Shown: piece by piece, positions 13,101-24,139 of the stretch
Numbering within the stretch: position 1 is the first letter of the stretch
How the letters are laid out: each line of letters begins with the position of its first letter
From: Marchantia polymorpha subsp. ruderalis
Lineage: Eukaryota > Streptophyta > Marchantiopsida > Marchantiales > Marchantiaceae
NCBI GenBank assembly: GCA_037833965.1
Contig: AP031351.1
Coordinates: 17,434,501 to 17,498,500 of the forward strand
DNA length: 64,000 nt
Direction: 5' to 3'
Made by a program: the position numbers and the translations under genes
Notes under the pieces: generated by a model
Seen by the model: the letters and a program-made list of their open reading frames with translations, nothing else
Told to the model about the DNA's origin: nothing
Databases searched by the model: none

Positions 13101-16100
13101 TCATCTTATGTTTTAAAGTTGCCGCATTCCTTTTTCCGTACAGCGACTGAATCATGCTCTTGTAGTGGTAATAATCTTCTGACGTAATCGAGCTGTTTCC
13201 TTTCCTAGGGCCTCTCTGAAGAAGAAGTCGAAGAGGCTGCAGCTCGAGCAGGCGAAGAGGTTTCAAGGAAAGATTGGGCCTCAGACGATGAGTCTATGAA
13301 GGGTTCATCTGTGAATAGGTGAGCTTTATTCTCTGTGTGCCAATGTGCATTGTCCTTCGGTGTTTTGTTTAGTAAGAGTACGTTCAGGGTTAGGAGACTT
13401 CCGATTTTTTCCTTTTGCTCACCTGGGATTCAAAACAGTAGAAAGAGTTATAAACAGTCGAGAGGTCTGCTTACTGCTGACTTTATATCTTAATACATCA
13501 CAAGCATTTCCAACTTGATGTAAATTGATGTTGGTCGAATCCATCACTTATTGCAACCTGTGATGGATCGATCACCTGCCTCGAAGTCTGACTTCAGCGT
13601 TAAGCCCATGACCTTATTCCGTAGGCTTTTGGTCTTTACGTTGAAGGTTAACACCTTATTGGCACCCGTTTTGTGTTTCCTAAGTCCGAGATCCTTTTAG
13701 GCAGCTTGCATGTTGAGCCCTCGCAGCTGATCATAGAGTATTCTATCTGTATTGAAAATCATTTTGATGTGTTTCTCACAGGTACTACAGTCTAGCTCAT
13801 GCAGTGAACGAGCAGATACTGCGGCAACCTTCCATGCTTCGCGCAGGAACATTGCGGGATTACCAGCTTGTGCGTAATTCAACCCATTTACTGAATTGAT
13901 GCCCTATCCTTAGCATTTGTGAACTCTCGATTTTTAAATGTTTGCTCATAATATGTTTTGTCGATCAGGTGGGTCTGCAATGGATGCTATCACTGTACAA
14001 TAACAGGTTGAACGGAATTTTGGCAGATGAGATGGGTTTGGGTAAGACCGTACAGGTAAGCTTCCTCATAGGCATTCTCTTCCCGATGCGATATTGCGTC
14101 ATATCGACAGTCGTTTGTCTTTAGCTTCTTGAACTTGTCATCGGCACTCGTTCTTTCAGCTGGTCATATGTATTGACTGCCTACGCTTATCACGTCTTGA
14201 TCTCGTCGACAGGTCATGGCTCTCATCGCATATCTAATGGAATTCAAGGGGAATTATGGACCCCATCTGATCATTGTACCAAATGCTGTCATCGTTAACT
14301 GGAAGGCAAGTACCATGATCATTGCCATCCTTTGAGTCCAGTATGACCTATTAATGTATCTTAGTGGCTTGGCCTTTTCGATGTGTTTTTTATTTTGTCT
14401 CGCGAGATATAGGAGGAAGACATGAAGAGGTCTAGTCTTACTTTGTAGCGAAAGACTTGGTCTTACTTTGTTGGTGTTTGTCCGTGTAGAGTGAGCTCCT
14501 ACGTTGGCTGCCTTCGGTATCATGTATATTTTATGTGGGTGGGAAAGACCAACGTACAAAAATTTTCACAACGGTAAGAGGACTTTGTTCTAACTCAAGT
14601 AGAGATTTTTTGAATTTCATAGAACGCTTTATGCATCAAACTTTTTCTTATTTTTTAAAGATCATTTGAAGAGGATTTTCTGCTCTTTTATGTTTTATCC
14701 GCACTTTCGTATCACTTCTTTACTAGTTACTAGTCACATGCCACCGTTCTCCGCTGTTCGCTCCCTCCCTCTACGTTGTTTCCACACGTCAATGCGCTGT
14801 GACAAGATTTACGGCGCGTATTTATATGTTTGATATTCTGCTTTTCAATCAGTGTGTTATTCGAGTAATTTGTTAAGCTCAATTTTTCAGTCATACGCAT
14901 AACGTATACTTCATTGTAGACTTTGGTCTTATAGTGGAGTGAAGACAAGAGAATGTCTTAATGTGGATCACGGTTGCTGTTACTGGTGTTAAATCACGAC
15001 ATTAATTTGTTGATGATCCAAATATTGGTTTCGTTGATCTTGAACAGGAAGAATAGAAGATAGCGCGTTTAACTTGTGTACAAATTTTGTCAGGAGGTTA
15101 CTGCTAGGAAGTTGAACATTTTGGTTAAACTTGTGTACAAATTTTTGCAGGAGGTTACTGCTATGAAGTTCAACATTTTGGTTACAACTTACGAGTTTAT
15201 TATGCGCGATCGTGCAAAGCTTTCCAAGGTGGATTGGAAGTACATGATAATTGATGAGGCTCAGCGCATGAAGGACAGAGAATCTCGCCTCGCTAGAGAT
15301 TTGGATCGTTTTCGATGTGCGCGTCGTCTCCTTTTGACAGGAACACCTTTGCAGGTTAGTTATCTTGACGTTTTGCAGAAAGTATGGTTAATTGTGTTAT
15401 CCGATTTCTTTTGAAAGCCACTTTTGTCTTATGAGGATTTCATAGACTTTCTTGAGCGGCAGCGGCCCTACATAAGAAAAGAGGGAGTGTGTTCTATGTT
15501 GCTATCAACTGCAATGTCCAACCGCTCGCGGCTACAACGGCACATGCCCGTGTTCACATGTATCCCTACATTGGGGATGAAAACTGCCATTTAAAGAGAT
15601 GGACTTCTTTTTTACTAGCAATATTATCCTTGAGGATCCAGTCTCACCAGCTTTAGGTGATACTCATTGATAAGATTTTTTCGAATGATGAAGTTTTTCA
15701 TATTTCAGTGCCTATTCTCGAGTAGTATACTCGGGAAAGTACATACATCAGAAAATCAATTCAAGAAAGTCGTAGTTCAGTTTCTTGAGGGTATGTTCTC
15801 AGGAACATAAGTAGTTCCAAAGATTAAACTCTAATGTCACACATAGCTCCCACCATCCCTCTTCTATAATATTGCCAGCTAGCTCTAGTCTGCAGAGAAC
15901 TAGAGTAGTCTACTATTTAGAAGTTTGCTTAGAATACTCTTACAGGAAGCTTTTTATTTGAGCTCACACCTATCTAAAGAGTTTTCAGATTCAAGTGGTT
16001 TGTCAAATCCAGATGAGAACGTCTATCATCTATTGTAATTTGTGTTCGTTTCTTGTGAGTCTTGTTATTGCTGGGCTGTTTTAAAATTTTATTCAACTTT

Positions 16101-19100
16101 TCTTCACTTCTTTACTGTGAGATATCAATTGAGTTGGGCAAGCTACTGATTGGCTGGTCTGTTCTGCCCGTGGACTCATTCTGCAGAACGATTTGAACGA
16201 GCTCTGGTCATTGTTAAATCTGCTGCTACCCGAAGTGTTTGACAGTAGTAAAGCATTCAATGACTGGTTTGCCAAACCATTTCAGAGAGATGCACCTACT
16301 GGTCAGAGTGATGAGGATGATTGGTTAGAAACAGAGAAGAAAGTGATTGTTATTCACAGGTTGCATCAAATATTAGAGCCATTCATGCTTCGTCGAAGGG
16401 TGGAAGACGTTGAAGGATCGCTGCCCCAAAAGGTAATGTTAAGGATATGTTGAAGCTGGACTTTTGTGATAGCAGTTTTACATCGTCTAAGATGATTCGC
16501 AGGGGTGCAATTTAATTCTTGTTTGAGGCACGTTGTATCATTCTACTTCCAGGAAATGAAATCGCCTGTTTCATGTGAATCTGACAGGCTGTTTTATGCA
16601 AGCAAACTGTACGGCACAATCTCATGGACTCTTTAATTTCGTGCTCATCAGGTCTCTGTCACTCTAAAATGCAAGATGTCTGGCTACCAAGCGGCCATAT
16701 ATGACTGGGTAAAAGCAACTGGCACTATACGACTTGATCCATTAGATGAAGAGTTGAGGGTGGCAGGAAATAACAACAAACGTCAGGCCCGGGCATATGC
16801 TCCTTTGCAGAACAAGTGTATGGAGCTGCGGAAAGTTTGCAATCACCCTTACTTAAATTATCCTCCTCGAGGTCATATGCTGAATGACGACGTAATACGG
16901 TTGTGCGGCAAGTTATGGATACTGGACAGAATACTCGTGAAGTTGCACAGAACTGGTCATCGTGTTCTTCTGTTTAGCACCATGACAAGGCTGCTGGACA
17001 TTTTGGAAGAGTACCTGAACTGGCGTAGGTTGGCGTATCGGCGAATCGACGGAACTACTACTCTGGATGCGCGAGAAGCCGCCATAGTAGAGTTCAACAG
17101 ACCTGGCTCAGAAATTTTCATATTTCTGCTCAGTATCCGAGCTGCGGGAAGAGGTCTCAATCTGCAGTCTGCCGACACCGTCGTCATCTACGATCCGGAT
17201 CCCAATCCGAAGAACGAAGAGCAGGCTGTAGCAAGAGCACATCGCATAGGACAAAAGCGAGAGGTAAGGGTAATTTACATGGAAGCTGTAGTAGAAACTC
17301 TATCAAGCTACCAGAAAGAAGATGAGATTAGAAGTGGTGGTAGTGTGGACAGTGATGATGAAATGGCTGGCAAAGATCGTTACATGGGATCGGTGGAGAG
17401 TCTGGTACGGAACAATATCCAGCAACACAAGATCGACATGGCTGATGAAGTTATCAATGCTGGGCGTTTCGACCAAAGGACAAGTCAAGAGGAGCGGAGA
17501 TTGACACTTGAAGCTCTCCTTCATGATGAAGAAAGATACCAGGAAACAGTGCATGATGTTCCAACTCTGCAGGAAGTAAATCGTATGATTGCTCGAACAG
17601 ACGAAGAAGTTGAGCTTTTTGATCAAATGGACGAAGAAGAGGACTGGCCGGGAGAATTGGTGAAGCACTCGACTGTGGCAAAATGGCTTCGTGTGGGCTC
17701 ACAGGAGGTCAATGCAGCAATTGCTGCCACTTCCAAACAAGCTATGAAAGCTGGCATCGTTGGGGCCATCGGTACAAGAGAGGAGGAGGAAAGACTACTT
17801 GCGAAGGCTGCCAAAGCTAAGGCATTGCAGAAATCATCCAAAAGAAAGGCGGATGGTGAAACTAGTACAGTCTCTCCTGAAGCCTCGAAGGCAACGAAGA
17901 TATCAAAGAAGAGGAAGGTTGAAGAACCAGAGCCTGTCTCCATGGTTTCTGTGATAGGCGGAGGATCACTAAGAGAAGAGGAAACGGTATCAGTTGACGA
18001 GGAAGAGGAGGAGGGAGAGATAGCGGAAGGAATCGACAATCATGGTGTTGTAATAGGGGTTGAGCTGGAAGAAGGGGAGATGGAAGAGGAGGGTCAGGTT
18101 GAAGAGGATGGGGACGACGGTTCTGACGTTCGTGTCATAGATACAGCTGAGGACGAAGTTCTTGAGCTAGATGAAAGAGGACACCGAGGACATGCTTCGA
18201 ATTCCACATCTTCTGACGAAGGAGAGGAATCCGGGAGGCCTACACATACAGATACGAACCGTAGGTCTTTGCATGGAGGGCAAACAAGAAGATTTGGTTC
18301 ACTGGCAGCGCTGGAAAGTAGGCCATCCAGACACGAAGAGGTAGGTTACATTTCGATTTCAAGATGGCTTTCAAACCCTGAAGATAGTGAGATATGTTTG
18401 TGTGAGACGCAAACTGATTTCATCATTTTATGAGACTCGTATCCTGTACAGTCATCGTCTGGCGGAGACTAACTGACATTTGACATTTATTTCGTCCTGT
18501 TCTTCATTGCAAGTTACAATGAAGAACAGGACGAAATAAATGTGTCAGGAAGAACAGGACGAAATAATCTAACTGAGGGTGTTTGTTGGTGGGAGGGTTG
18601 GTGGGAGGGATGGTTTGACCTATGTTTCATACTACATGTAACATGACCCGTAATGCGTGAAAATCTAGTAGTAGTAGTAGGCTTATTATTATTATTATTA
18701 TTATTATTTACGGCTCGTAAATAATCGCATACCATGTTTCGAACGTGGTAATTCTAATGGGTAGAAGGGTTGCTTTTACACCTGTCGCATACTACGTGAA
18801 GTGAATTGCGCGTTTCAATGAATAATTGTACCTACTTCATAGGTATTGTATAAGAGACCTTGTTTTGCGTCCACAGAGCAGTAGAGGTAAAGCGGTTAAT
18901 GGGTATTAATACGTGTAAGGTCATAGAACAAGCCAATCTGCTGCAGTCCAGTCCGATGCACGCAGCCTCGTCATCGTACCATGTCATATGGGTACATGAT
19001 ACGTGGGTCGCCGTGGATATCGGGAATTTTGCCGTGAGTATCTATCTGGGTATTTGCCAGCCGAGACTTTGGCTGGTTAAAATACAGCCAGTTTGTGGTG

Positions 19101-22100
19101 GTGTAGCACCTGTTTCACCTGTCTTCAATGTCTCCCCTTTTTGGCCTTTCTGGCTGTAAGTCATAATCTACGGTAATAAGCCGTAAGTCGGATTATCCGG
19201 TCGTCTGCATTTGCTCTTGCCACGGGCTGTAATCGGGATGTATTGGGCAATACATCCGCCGTAGCAGGCAGTACTTTGCTGCTCCGGCTGTTAGTTGGAA
19301 TATCCGGTCGTCCGCACTTGTCAATTCCATCGGCCGGAATCGGGAAGTATCGGACAGTACTGCCGTCGTAGTAGGCAGTATTGTGCTGCTCCGGCCGTAA
19401 GTCGGAATATGCGATCGGGGTTCAGTCGGAAGATCGATTTATTTTAATATGTCCGTGGATATTCAACGAACCATGTTAATTATTCGTCAATTGTTTTACC
19501 AGTGGGAATTTAAATAGTGGGGAGGGATTGAACCAATATCAAGCGATGGGTGTGTGTCATGTGTCGCTTTGATGTGGCACGCCACACCCCCATACATATG
19601 ACACAGATGGATGTTGGAATTATAGTCCATAAGTTTTAGATTTGGAGAGGTGAAGTGTATAAAACCATTTTTAGCAGAGTCCCTAACGACAAGGTGGACG
19701 TGCAAAGCTTCGCTTTTAGCGAAGCTGTCCGCGTTTTCAATGACTTCCCTTTTTGGCCTTTTCTGGCTGTAAGTCGGAATTACTGGTAATTTGCCGTAAC
19801 TCGGATTATCCGGTCGTCTGCATTTGCTGTTGGCTTGGGTCGTAATCGGGATGTATCGGACAGTACTTCCGCCGTAGCAGGCAGTACTTTCCTGCTCCCG
19901 CTGTTAGGTGGATGAGCCTGTCGTCCGCACTTGCTATTTCCACTGGCCGGAATCGGGAAGCATCGGACAGTACTGCCGCCGAAGTAGGCAGTACTGTGCT
20001 GCTCCGGCCGTAAGTCGGAATATTCGATCGGGATTGAGTCGGAAGGTCGATTTACTTTAATATGTCCGTGGATATTCAACGGACCATGTTAATACCTGGT
20101 GCCTGTAGTAGAGAATGGTAGCCATGTTTTGACGTGTTTGGTCGAATTGTGCGTTCGTGGTTTCCCGGAGGATTCTTATTGCTTCTTCTTTGACATGTGG
20201 AGCCTCCCTATTGTTCGATAAAACGACTGGCAGGAATACCCCTACATTGGCGGGAGTTTATTCGTCAATTGTTTTACTACTTGGAATTTAAGAAGTGGGA
20301 AGATATTGAACCGATATTAACGGATGACGGTGTGTCATGTGTCGCTTTGCTGTCGCACCCCACACCCACATACATATGACACAGATGGATGTAGGATTAA
20401 CAGCCCATACGTTTTGCACTTGGGAAGATAAGGTGTATAAACCATTGTTAGGAGAGTCCTTAATGACAAGGTGGACGTGGAAAGCTGCGCATTGAGCGAA
20501 GCTCTCCTCGTCAACCTTGGCTCCCCATTTGGGCCTTTTCTGGCTGCGAGTCAGATTTACTGGTAATTCACCGTAAGTCGGATTATCCGGTCGTCTGCAT
20601 TTGCTGTTGCTTCGGGTCGTAATCGGGATGTATCGGACAGTACTGTACTTCCGCCGTAGCAGGCATTACTTTCCTGCTCCGGCTGTTAGTTGGAATATCC
20701 GGTCGTCTGCACTTGCTATGTCCACCGGCCGGAATCGGGAAGTATCAGACAGTACTGCCGCCGTAGTAGGCAGTACTGTGCTGCTCTGGCCGCAAGTGGG
20801 GATATGCGGTCGTCCGCATTTCTATTACCATCGGCCATTATGTGGCCGATGGTAATAGAAATTATCGCATTATGTGGCGATGTGACCTCAACGCCACATA
20901 ATGGATGCTGACCCCCTAAAAAACGCCTTGTTTAAAATCCAATTGGAACGCTCGCGGACCAAGTTGTCCTTCTTTATTTCTAGGTGCAGGTCAGATTGAA
21001 GGAAATCGTTGATTTCCTTCAATCGTAATTCCTTCGGTAGGTATCGAGGGCTCGAAGCACCTGAGTTCCATAGGTGCTTCGGGCCCTAAAGATCGTCAGC
21101 ATAGCGAACGTATCGTATATCGTATCTACCGCATCGTATATCGTATATGACCGGAATAGATGTATCGCTTGATACCTTTGCGGGCAGCGGCTTAACGTCT
21201 CTGCCGGTTCCTAGTAGCCTGGTCCGACAGCTTACCGGTCGCATTAGCTCTGACCCGGCTAACTTGTTTTCATTCGGGATTTATTAACCTCTTGCCGGAA
21301 CGCTCGTAGTGTGCTATAAGACTATGCATGAATTGTGCGTCTCGTGGTAAAACAAGTACGGATAAAACGCGGTTGATCGAACTAGGGACTATCGTGCGTA
21401 TCGTAGGAAGGGATCCACGTGTTCGATTGACAATTCGCTCTAGTACGGACTATTTTGAGTCTCGTAGTAAAAGACCCTACTTCTCGACTCTTCGCAAGCC
21501 GCCATAGTTGGGACTTTTGTGCGGAAACTTCTTGAGGTTTAGCTTGTGCCGTTCACTTCCTGTTGTTCATTCGGATGGTGTTGTAATTCACGTTGTTCTG
21601 CTGGATTCAGATCGAAGACCTTGAAGAGGGGGAAATTGTTGGCTCCGGTGGTGAGTCGCCGGATACCCTCAGATCTGAAAGCTGGGCTCAAGAGCGTGAA
21701 GATGGAGACGAACAAACTGTACAGCCTCAAAGGAAGCGTAAGCGTAGCAATCGCCACCGGCGGATGACGCATTTTGACGGAGCAAGTGACAGAAGCAATG
21801 AAGGCATTGTCGGAATGAATCCCATTTTCCCTTATGGTCCTCCGTTTTCAAGATTCGAAATGAGGCAGCCTCCAGGACCGAGAGCTATGGAGCCAATGGA
21901 AACACCATTTGAACGATCTTTCCAATGGGGGATAAGTAATAATGTGAGACAGATGATGCCTCCAAGTTCAAGTGGTAGACCTTATGAGAACGTGATTTCT
22001 CGACCTCGTATTGTTTTTAAGCACAACTGGTCGAACGGCTTCCAGGAGCCTGTGGAAGATGTGAGGATTTCACACGCGAATGCACTTGCGCATCAAAATG

Positions 22101-23636
22101 CACTTGCCCATCAAAATGCTTTGGCACATCAAAATGCGGTCGCACACCAAAACGTCATGGCTCATGCCAGTGTGCTGGCGCATTCGAGCGCCCTTCCGAA
22201 CTGGAGTTTACCTCGCATGCCAGATAACATGCAAAAGAAGGTACTTCTTCGCATATCATTGATGTTGGTTCGTAGCATAGGGCAATCAGATGTGCAGGCT
22301 TTTGGACAGAAGTGAGCACCTCAAGGAAATGCCATGTAAAACCCTGAGAATTATGGACGTTGACGATGTTTTGAGCTCAACATTTGTTGGGTATTCTTTT
22401 TTCGGCTTGTAATGTATATCTGTGTCGATCTGTCCGCAGTGCAAGCAAGTGCTCGGCAAATTGCAAGGTGCTGTGAATAAGGAGGGTAGGGCAGTTACTG
22501 CTCTGTTTATTGAGCTTCCGAAACGAAGCGAATGTCCAGATTATTATAAGGTTATCACAAGACCTATTGATGCTCGTACCATCGAGCACCGGCTTGATCA
22601 CTTCGAGTATCCTGGAGTTCTCGACTTTGCCGCAGATGTACAATTAATGCTCGACAACGTTGCCCGTTACAACTTCACTCCTGAGGTATGTACTCATAAT
22701 TTTACCTCTTTGATTGTCCTTCTCTAAAGCCTATGCCTTCAGACCTTTCTTGATAGCCTCCAATCGAAGAATATATTTGGAACGAAACGTATGTTAAGAC
22801 GAACCGTTCAATTTCTGTTATGATCTCGTTTCTTTGGTTTCGTCCAGCTTTGGAATATTGTTGGAACTTTTCAATTATTAGTACATTCTAGTAACTCAGG
22901 TTGGATTATGAAATCGCAGGTTCAGGCGGATGCACGAAGATTGCAAAGTGTTTTTTTTGGGCGGATGACTGTTCAGTTTCCAGATGTCGATTTCAGTCCA
23001 GTAAAAACGAAAAATATGCCTGTTCCAGCCCAGCCTAGTCCTGCTCCTGCCGTGGCAGCCCGCAAAGTCGAGCACGTGGAGAGTGGAGGGGTGAAGTCTG
23101 GAAGTGAGGCACCAACTACTCGGTGGAGTTCTGCTCGACCTCCTCCAAAGCACACTACAGTACCAACTCCGGAGGTTAGTGTGAAGGAAAAGGTCGTCAG
23201 TGTAGAAAAGAAGAGTAAGAGGACTGTCAAGGACAAGAGTAAAGATCCAAAAAAGAATGGTAAGCTTGCGACAAGTGAGAATGTAGAGGAGGACAGTAGG
23301 GGTGGAATCTTGCATCCTGTGGATCTTGTAATTCATAAGAAAAAACGTGGAGGTAGAGAAAGAGTAGCCAGTAAGTTGAACAGTAGGTTATTCTACGCTA
23401 GTCGCAGCCCAGAAGAAATACGTGAACCCAGTAGGAATAGTGGGAATAGTGTAAGTAGCCCTAGGCCCGTCGGAACTAGAAGAAGCCAACCCCTGGACAG
23501 GTCGTTGACTGCAAGTCCAGAAGCTGGTGAGAAAGCCGGTATGCAAGAAAGCAAAGTGGGGAAAAGGACAGCCTTAACTCCTAAACTGAAAAGATCATGG
23601 GCGGATGGTAGCAAGCGGCGTCCTGCTCAAACGTGA
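7145..23636 (+). CDS. BRM: BRAHMA-type SWI/SNF chromatin-remodelling ATPase (14 coding exons)
   Basis: Catalytic subunit of plant SWI/SNF, using ATP to reposition nucleosomes in the nucleus. Exons: 7145-7288, 8917-10842, 11246-12604, 13209-13318, 13782-13869, 13969-14055, 14213-14305, 14490-14573, 15151-15354, 16187-16432, 16652-18340, 21611-22240, 22440-22685, 22920-23636. The sum is 7623 nt with consistent phases, giving 2540 aa, longer than Arabidopsis BRM (about 2190). Domains: Q-rich region at about 490-665; QLQ at about 669-705, split by intron 2; HSA at about 920-1040; SNF2 ATPase from about 1185 with Walker A GLGKT at 1232-1236, Walker B DEAQ at 1332-1335, TGTPLQ and a C-terminal helicase lobe ([24 protein letters not shown]); acidic linker; bromodomain at about 2221-2325 with PDYYKVI and a YN acetyl-lysine-binding position. 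The start was chosen because exon 1 begins MQGQHPP and splices in frame from TACATCAG|gt. The bromodomain and long N-terminus favour BRM over SYD or MINU. Confidence 0.93.
7289..8916 (+). other. BRM intron 1 (1.6 kb)
   Basis: Bounded by a donor after ...TACATCAG (gt at 7289) and an acceptor tctcag at 8911-8916; the flanking codons join in phase 0 (HLHQ to ALAQF). Pyrimidine-rich, with no repeat or embedded gene recognised. A 215-codon plus-strand frame at 7855-8502 has no recognisable domain and is taken as chance. Confidence 0.75.
9817..10066 (+). repeat. In-frame GTS-SFG amino-acid repeats in BRM exon 2
   Basis: Three degenerate tandem units of about 38 residues, each with a GD(Y/H) start, a GVSGTS or GISGTS core and SFG(S/T)(T/S). 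They lie upstream of the Q-rich block in the disordered N-terminus. They resemble FG/SFG-type low-complexity repeats; a role is not inferable from sequence. Confidence 0.7.
10243..10775 (+). repeat. CAG/CAA-rich polyglutamine block of BRM
   Basis: About 175 codons dominated by CAG and CAA with scattered His, Leu and Lys, ending just before the QLQ domain (GFTRHQL...). CAG and CAA alternate, so pure CAG runs stay short. Two copies of a QLLQNQQQ-type unit are adjacent at about 10589-10637. Q-rich N-termini are usual in BRM proteins. Confidence 0.85.
14306..14489 (+). other. GC-AG intron within the BRM ATPase domain
   Basis: The exon ends ...AACTGGAAG and the intron starts GCAAGT, the consensus of the minor GC donor class; the acceptor is gtgtag at 14484-14489. 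Phase-0 joining gives [14 protein letters not shown], the expected conserved SNF2 sequence, so the GC donor must be used. The other BRM introns are GT-AG. Confidence 0.8.
15067..15180 (+). repeat. Tandem duplication of a 3' splice site and exon start in BRM
   Basis: A 57-bp unit occurs twice. Each copy holds aacttgtgtacaaattttt-like sequence, an acceptor CAG and the exon start GAGGTTACTGCT. The acceptors precede 15094 and 15151. The downstream acceptor restores the conserved protein ([18 protein letters not shown]). The upstream acceptor would add exactly 19 in-frame codons with no stop. Confidence 0.85.
18483..18543. repeat. Perfect 27-bp inverted repeat (hairpin) in BRM intron 11
   Basis: Arm 1 at 18483-18509 and arm 2 at 18517-18543 are perfect reverse complements around a 7-nt loop, caagtta. 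Part of the arm (gaagaacaggacgaaataa) occurs once more as a direct repeat at about 18550-18568. It could be a foldback element remnant or a small-RNA-like hairpin. Confidence 0.85.
19131..20862. repeat. Three long tandem repeat units in BRM intron 11
   Basis: Units begin near 19131, 19746 and 20523, each opening with a ttggccttttctggctg-type sequence. Each holds two related sub-repeats of about 125 bp built on atccggtcgtctgcatttgc, a cgggatgtatcgg motif and paired cagtact motifs. The first two continue through tatgtccgtggatattcaac and cgtcaattgttttac to gacaaggtggacgtg. Unit 2 carries an extra insert of about 150 bp. No TSD or coding frame was found, so origin as a mobile element is unproven. 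Confidence 0.7.
20818..20862. repeat. Perfect 19-bp inverted repeat at the end of the intronic array
   Basis: Arms 20818-20836 and 20844-20862 pair perfectly around the 7-nt loop attatgt. A related segment (attatgtggcg ... cgccacataat) follows directly at 20871-20901, forming a second, looser hairpin. Confidence 0.8.
22072..22200 (+). repeat. 18-bp in-frame repeat encoding (ALAHQN)n in BRM exon 12
   Basis: About seven tandem units of six residues, three close to ALAHQN and the rest drifting ([18 protein letters not shown]). They lie in the linker between the acidic region and the bromodomain. The regular His spacing suggests recent expansion of an 18-bp unit. Confidence 0.85.
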
Positions 23637-24101
23637 ATTTTTTGTGTATAATTCTACCCAAACCCTTATTCTTTCATTCATATGAGTTCGGCTTTCTGCA
23701 AGTTATGTCCACATTGAGGACGCAGTGTGTTTGTTAATGTTTCTTTCTACACAAGTTGAGGTGTTATTGGCATGCGGCCCTGTGATGGATAGTTGGGTAG
23801 CATGACTCGCATCTTTGATACCTTCGTCACCCACGTTCACATATTACCTTGTTTGGCAATGGCGTGTATATATGGCTAAATGTACACTTGATTTACATTT
23901 GGAGAGCATGTACATTTAAAGCCACAGACGGGAGAAAGTGAATGAAAATGTGGAGCATCTCTTAGGACGATGAACATTACTGACAAAAGTATGGGAAGAG
24001 TAAACTCTTTAATTCCTTGTACAATATTAAGGAAATGAGAAAGCTTCAAAGTGCAAATTTTCAATCCAACGTCCTCCAATCTTATTGTCATGAGAGAACG
24101 G

Positions 24102-24139
<38 letters not shown>

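Larger units (their letters stand above)
18341..21610 (+). other. BRM intron 11, 3.3 kb, repeat-filled
   Basis: Donor GAAGAG|gtaggt and acceptor gattcag|ATCGAAGAC; joining gives [12 protein letters not shown], matching the BRM linker. It holds a 27-bp perfect hairpin (18483-18543), (TAG)n and (TTA)n microsatellites at 18669-18708, three long tandem units from about 19131, another hairpin near 20840 and an unassigned moderately GC-rich end. It is by far the largest intron of the gene. Confidence 0.85.

Noticed and set aside
18341-21610. CRISPR-like array in the repeat-rich intron
   Set aside because: Units are 600-780 bp with no short repeat-spacer regularity, and the context is a plant nuclear intron.
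24105-24136. (AT)16 run as a possible functional site
   Set aside because: Ordinary microsatellite in a gene 3' flank.
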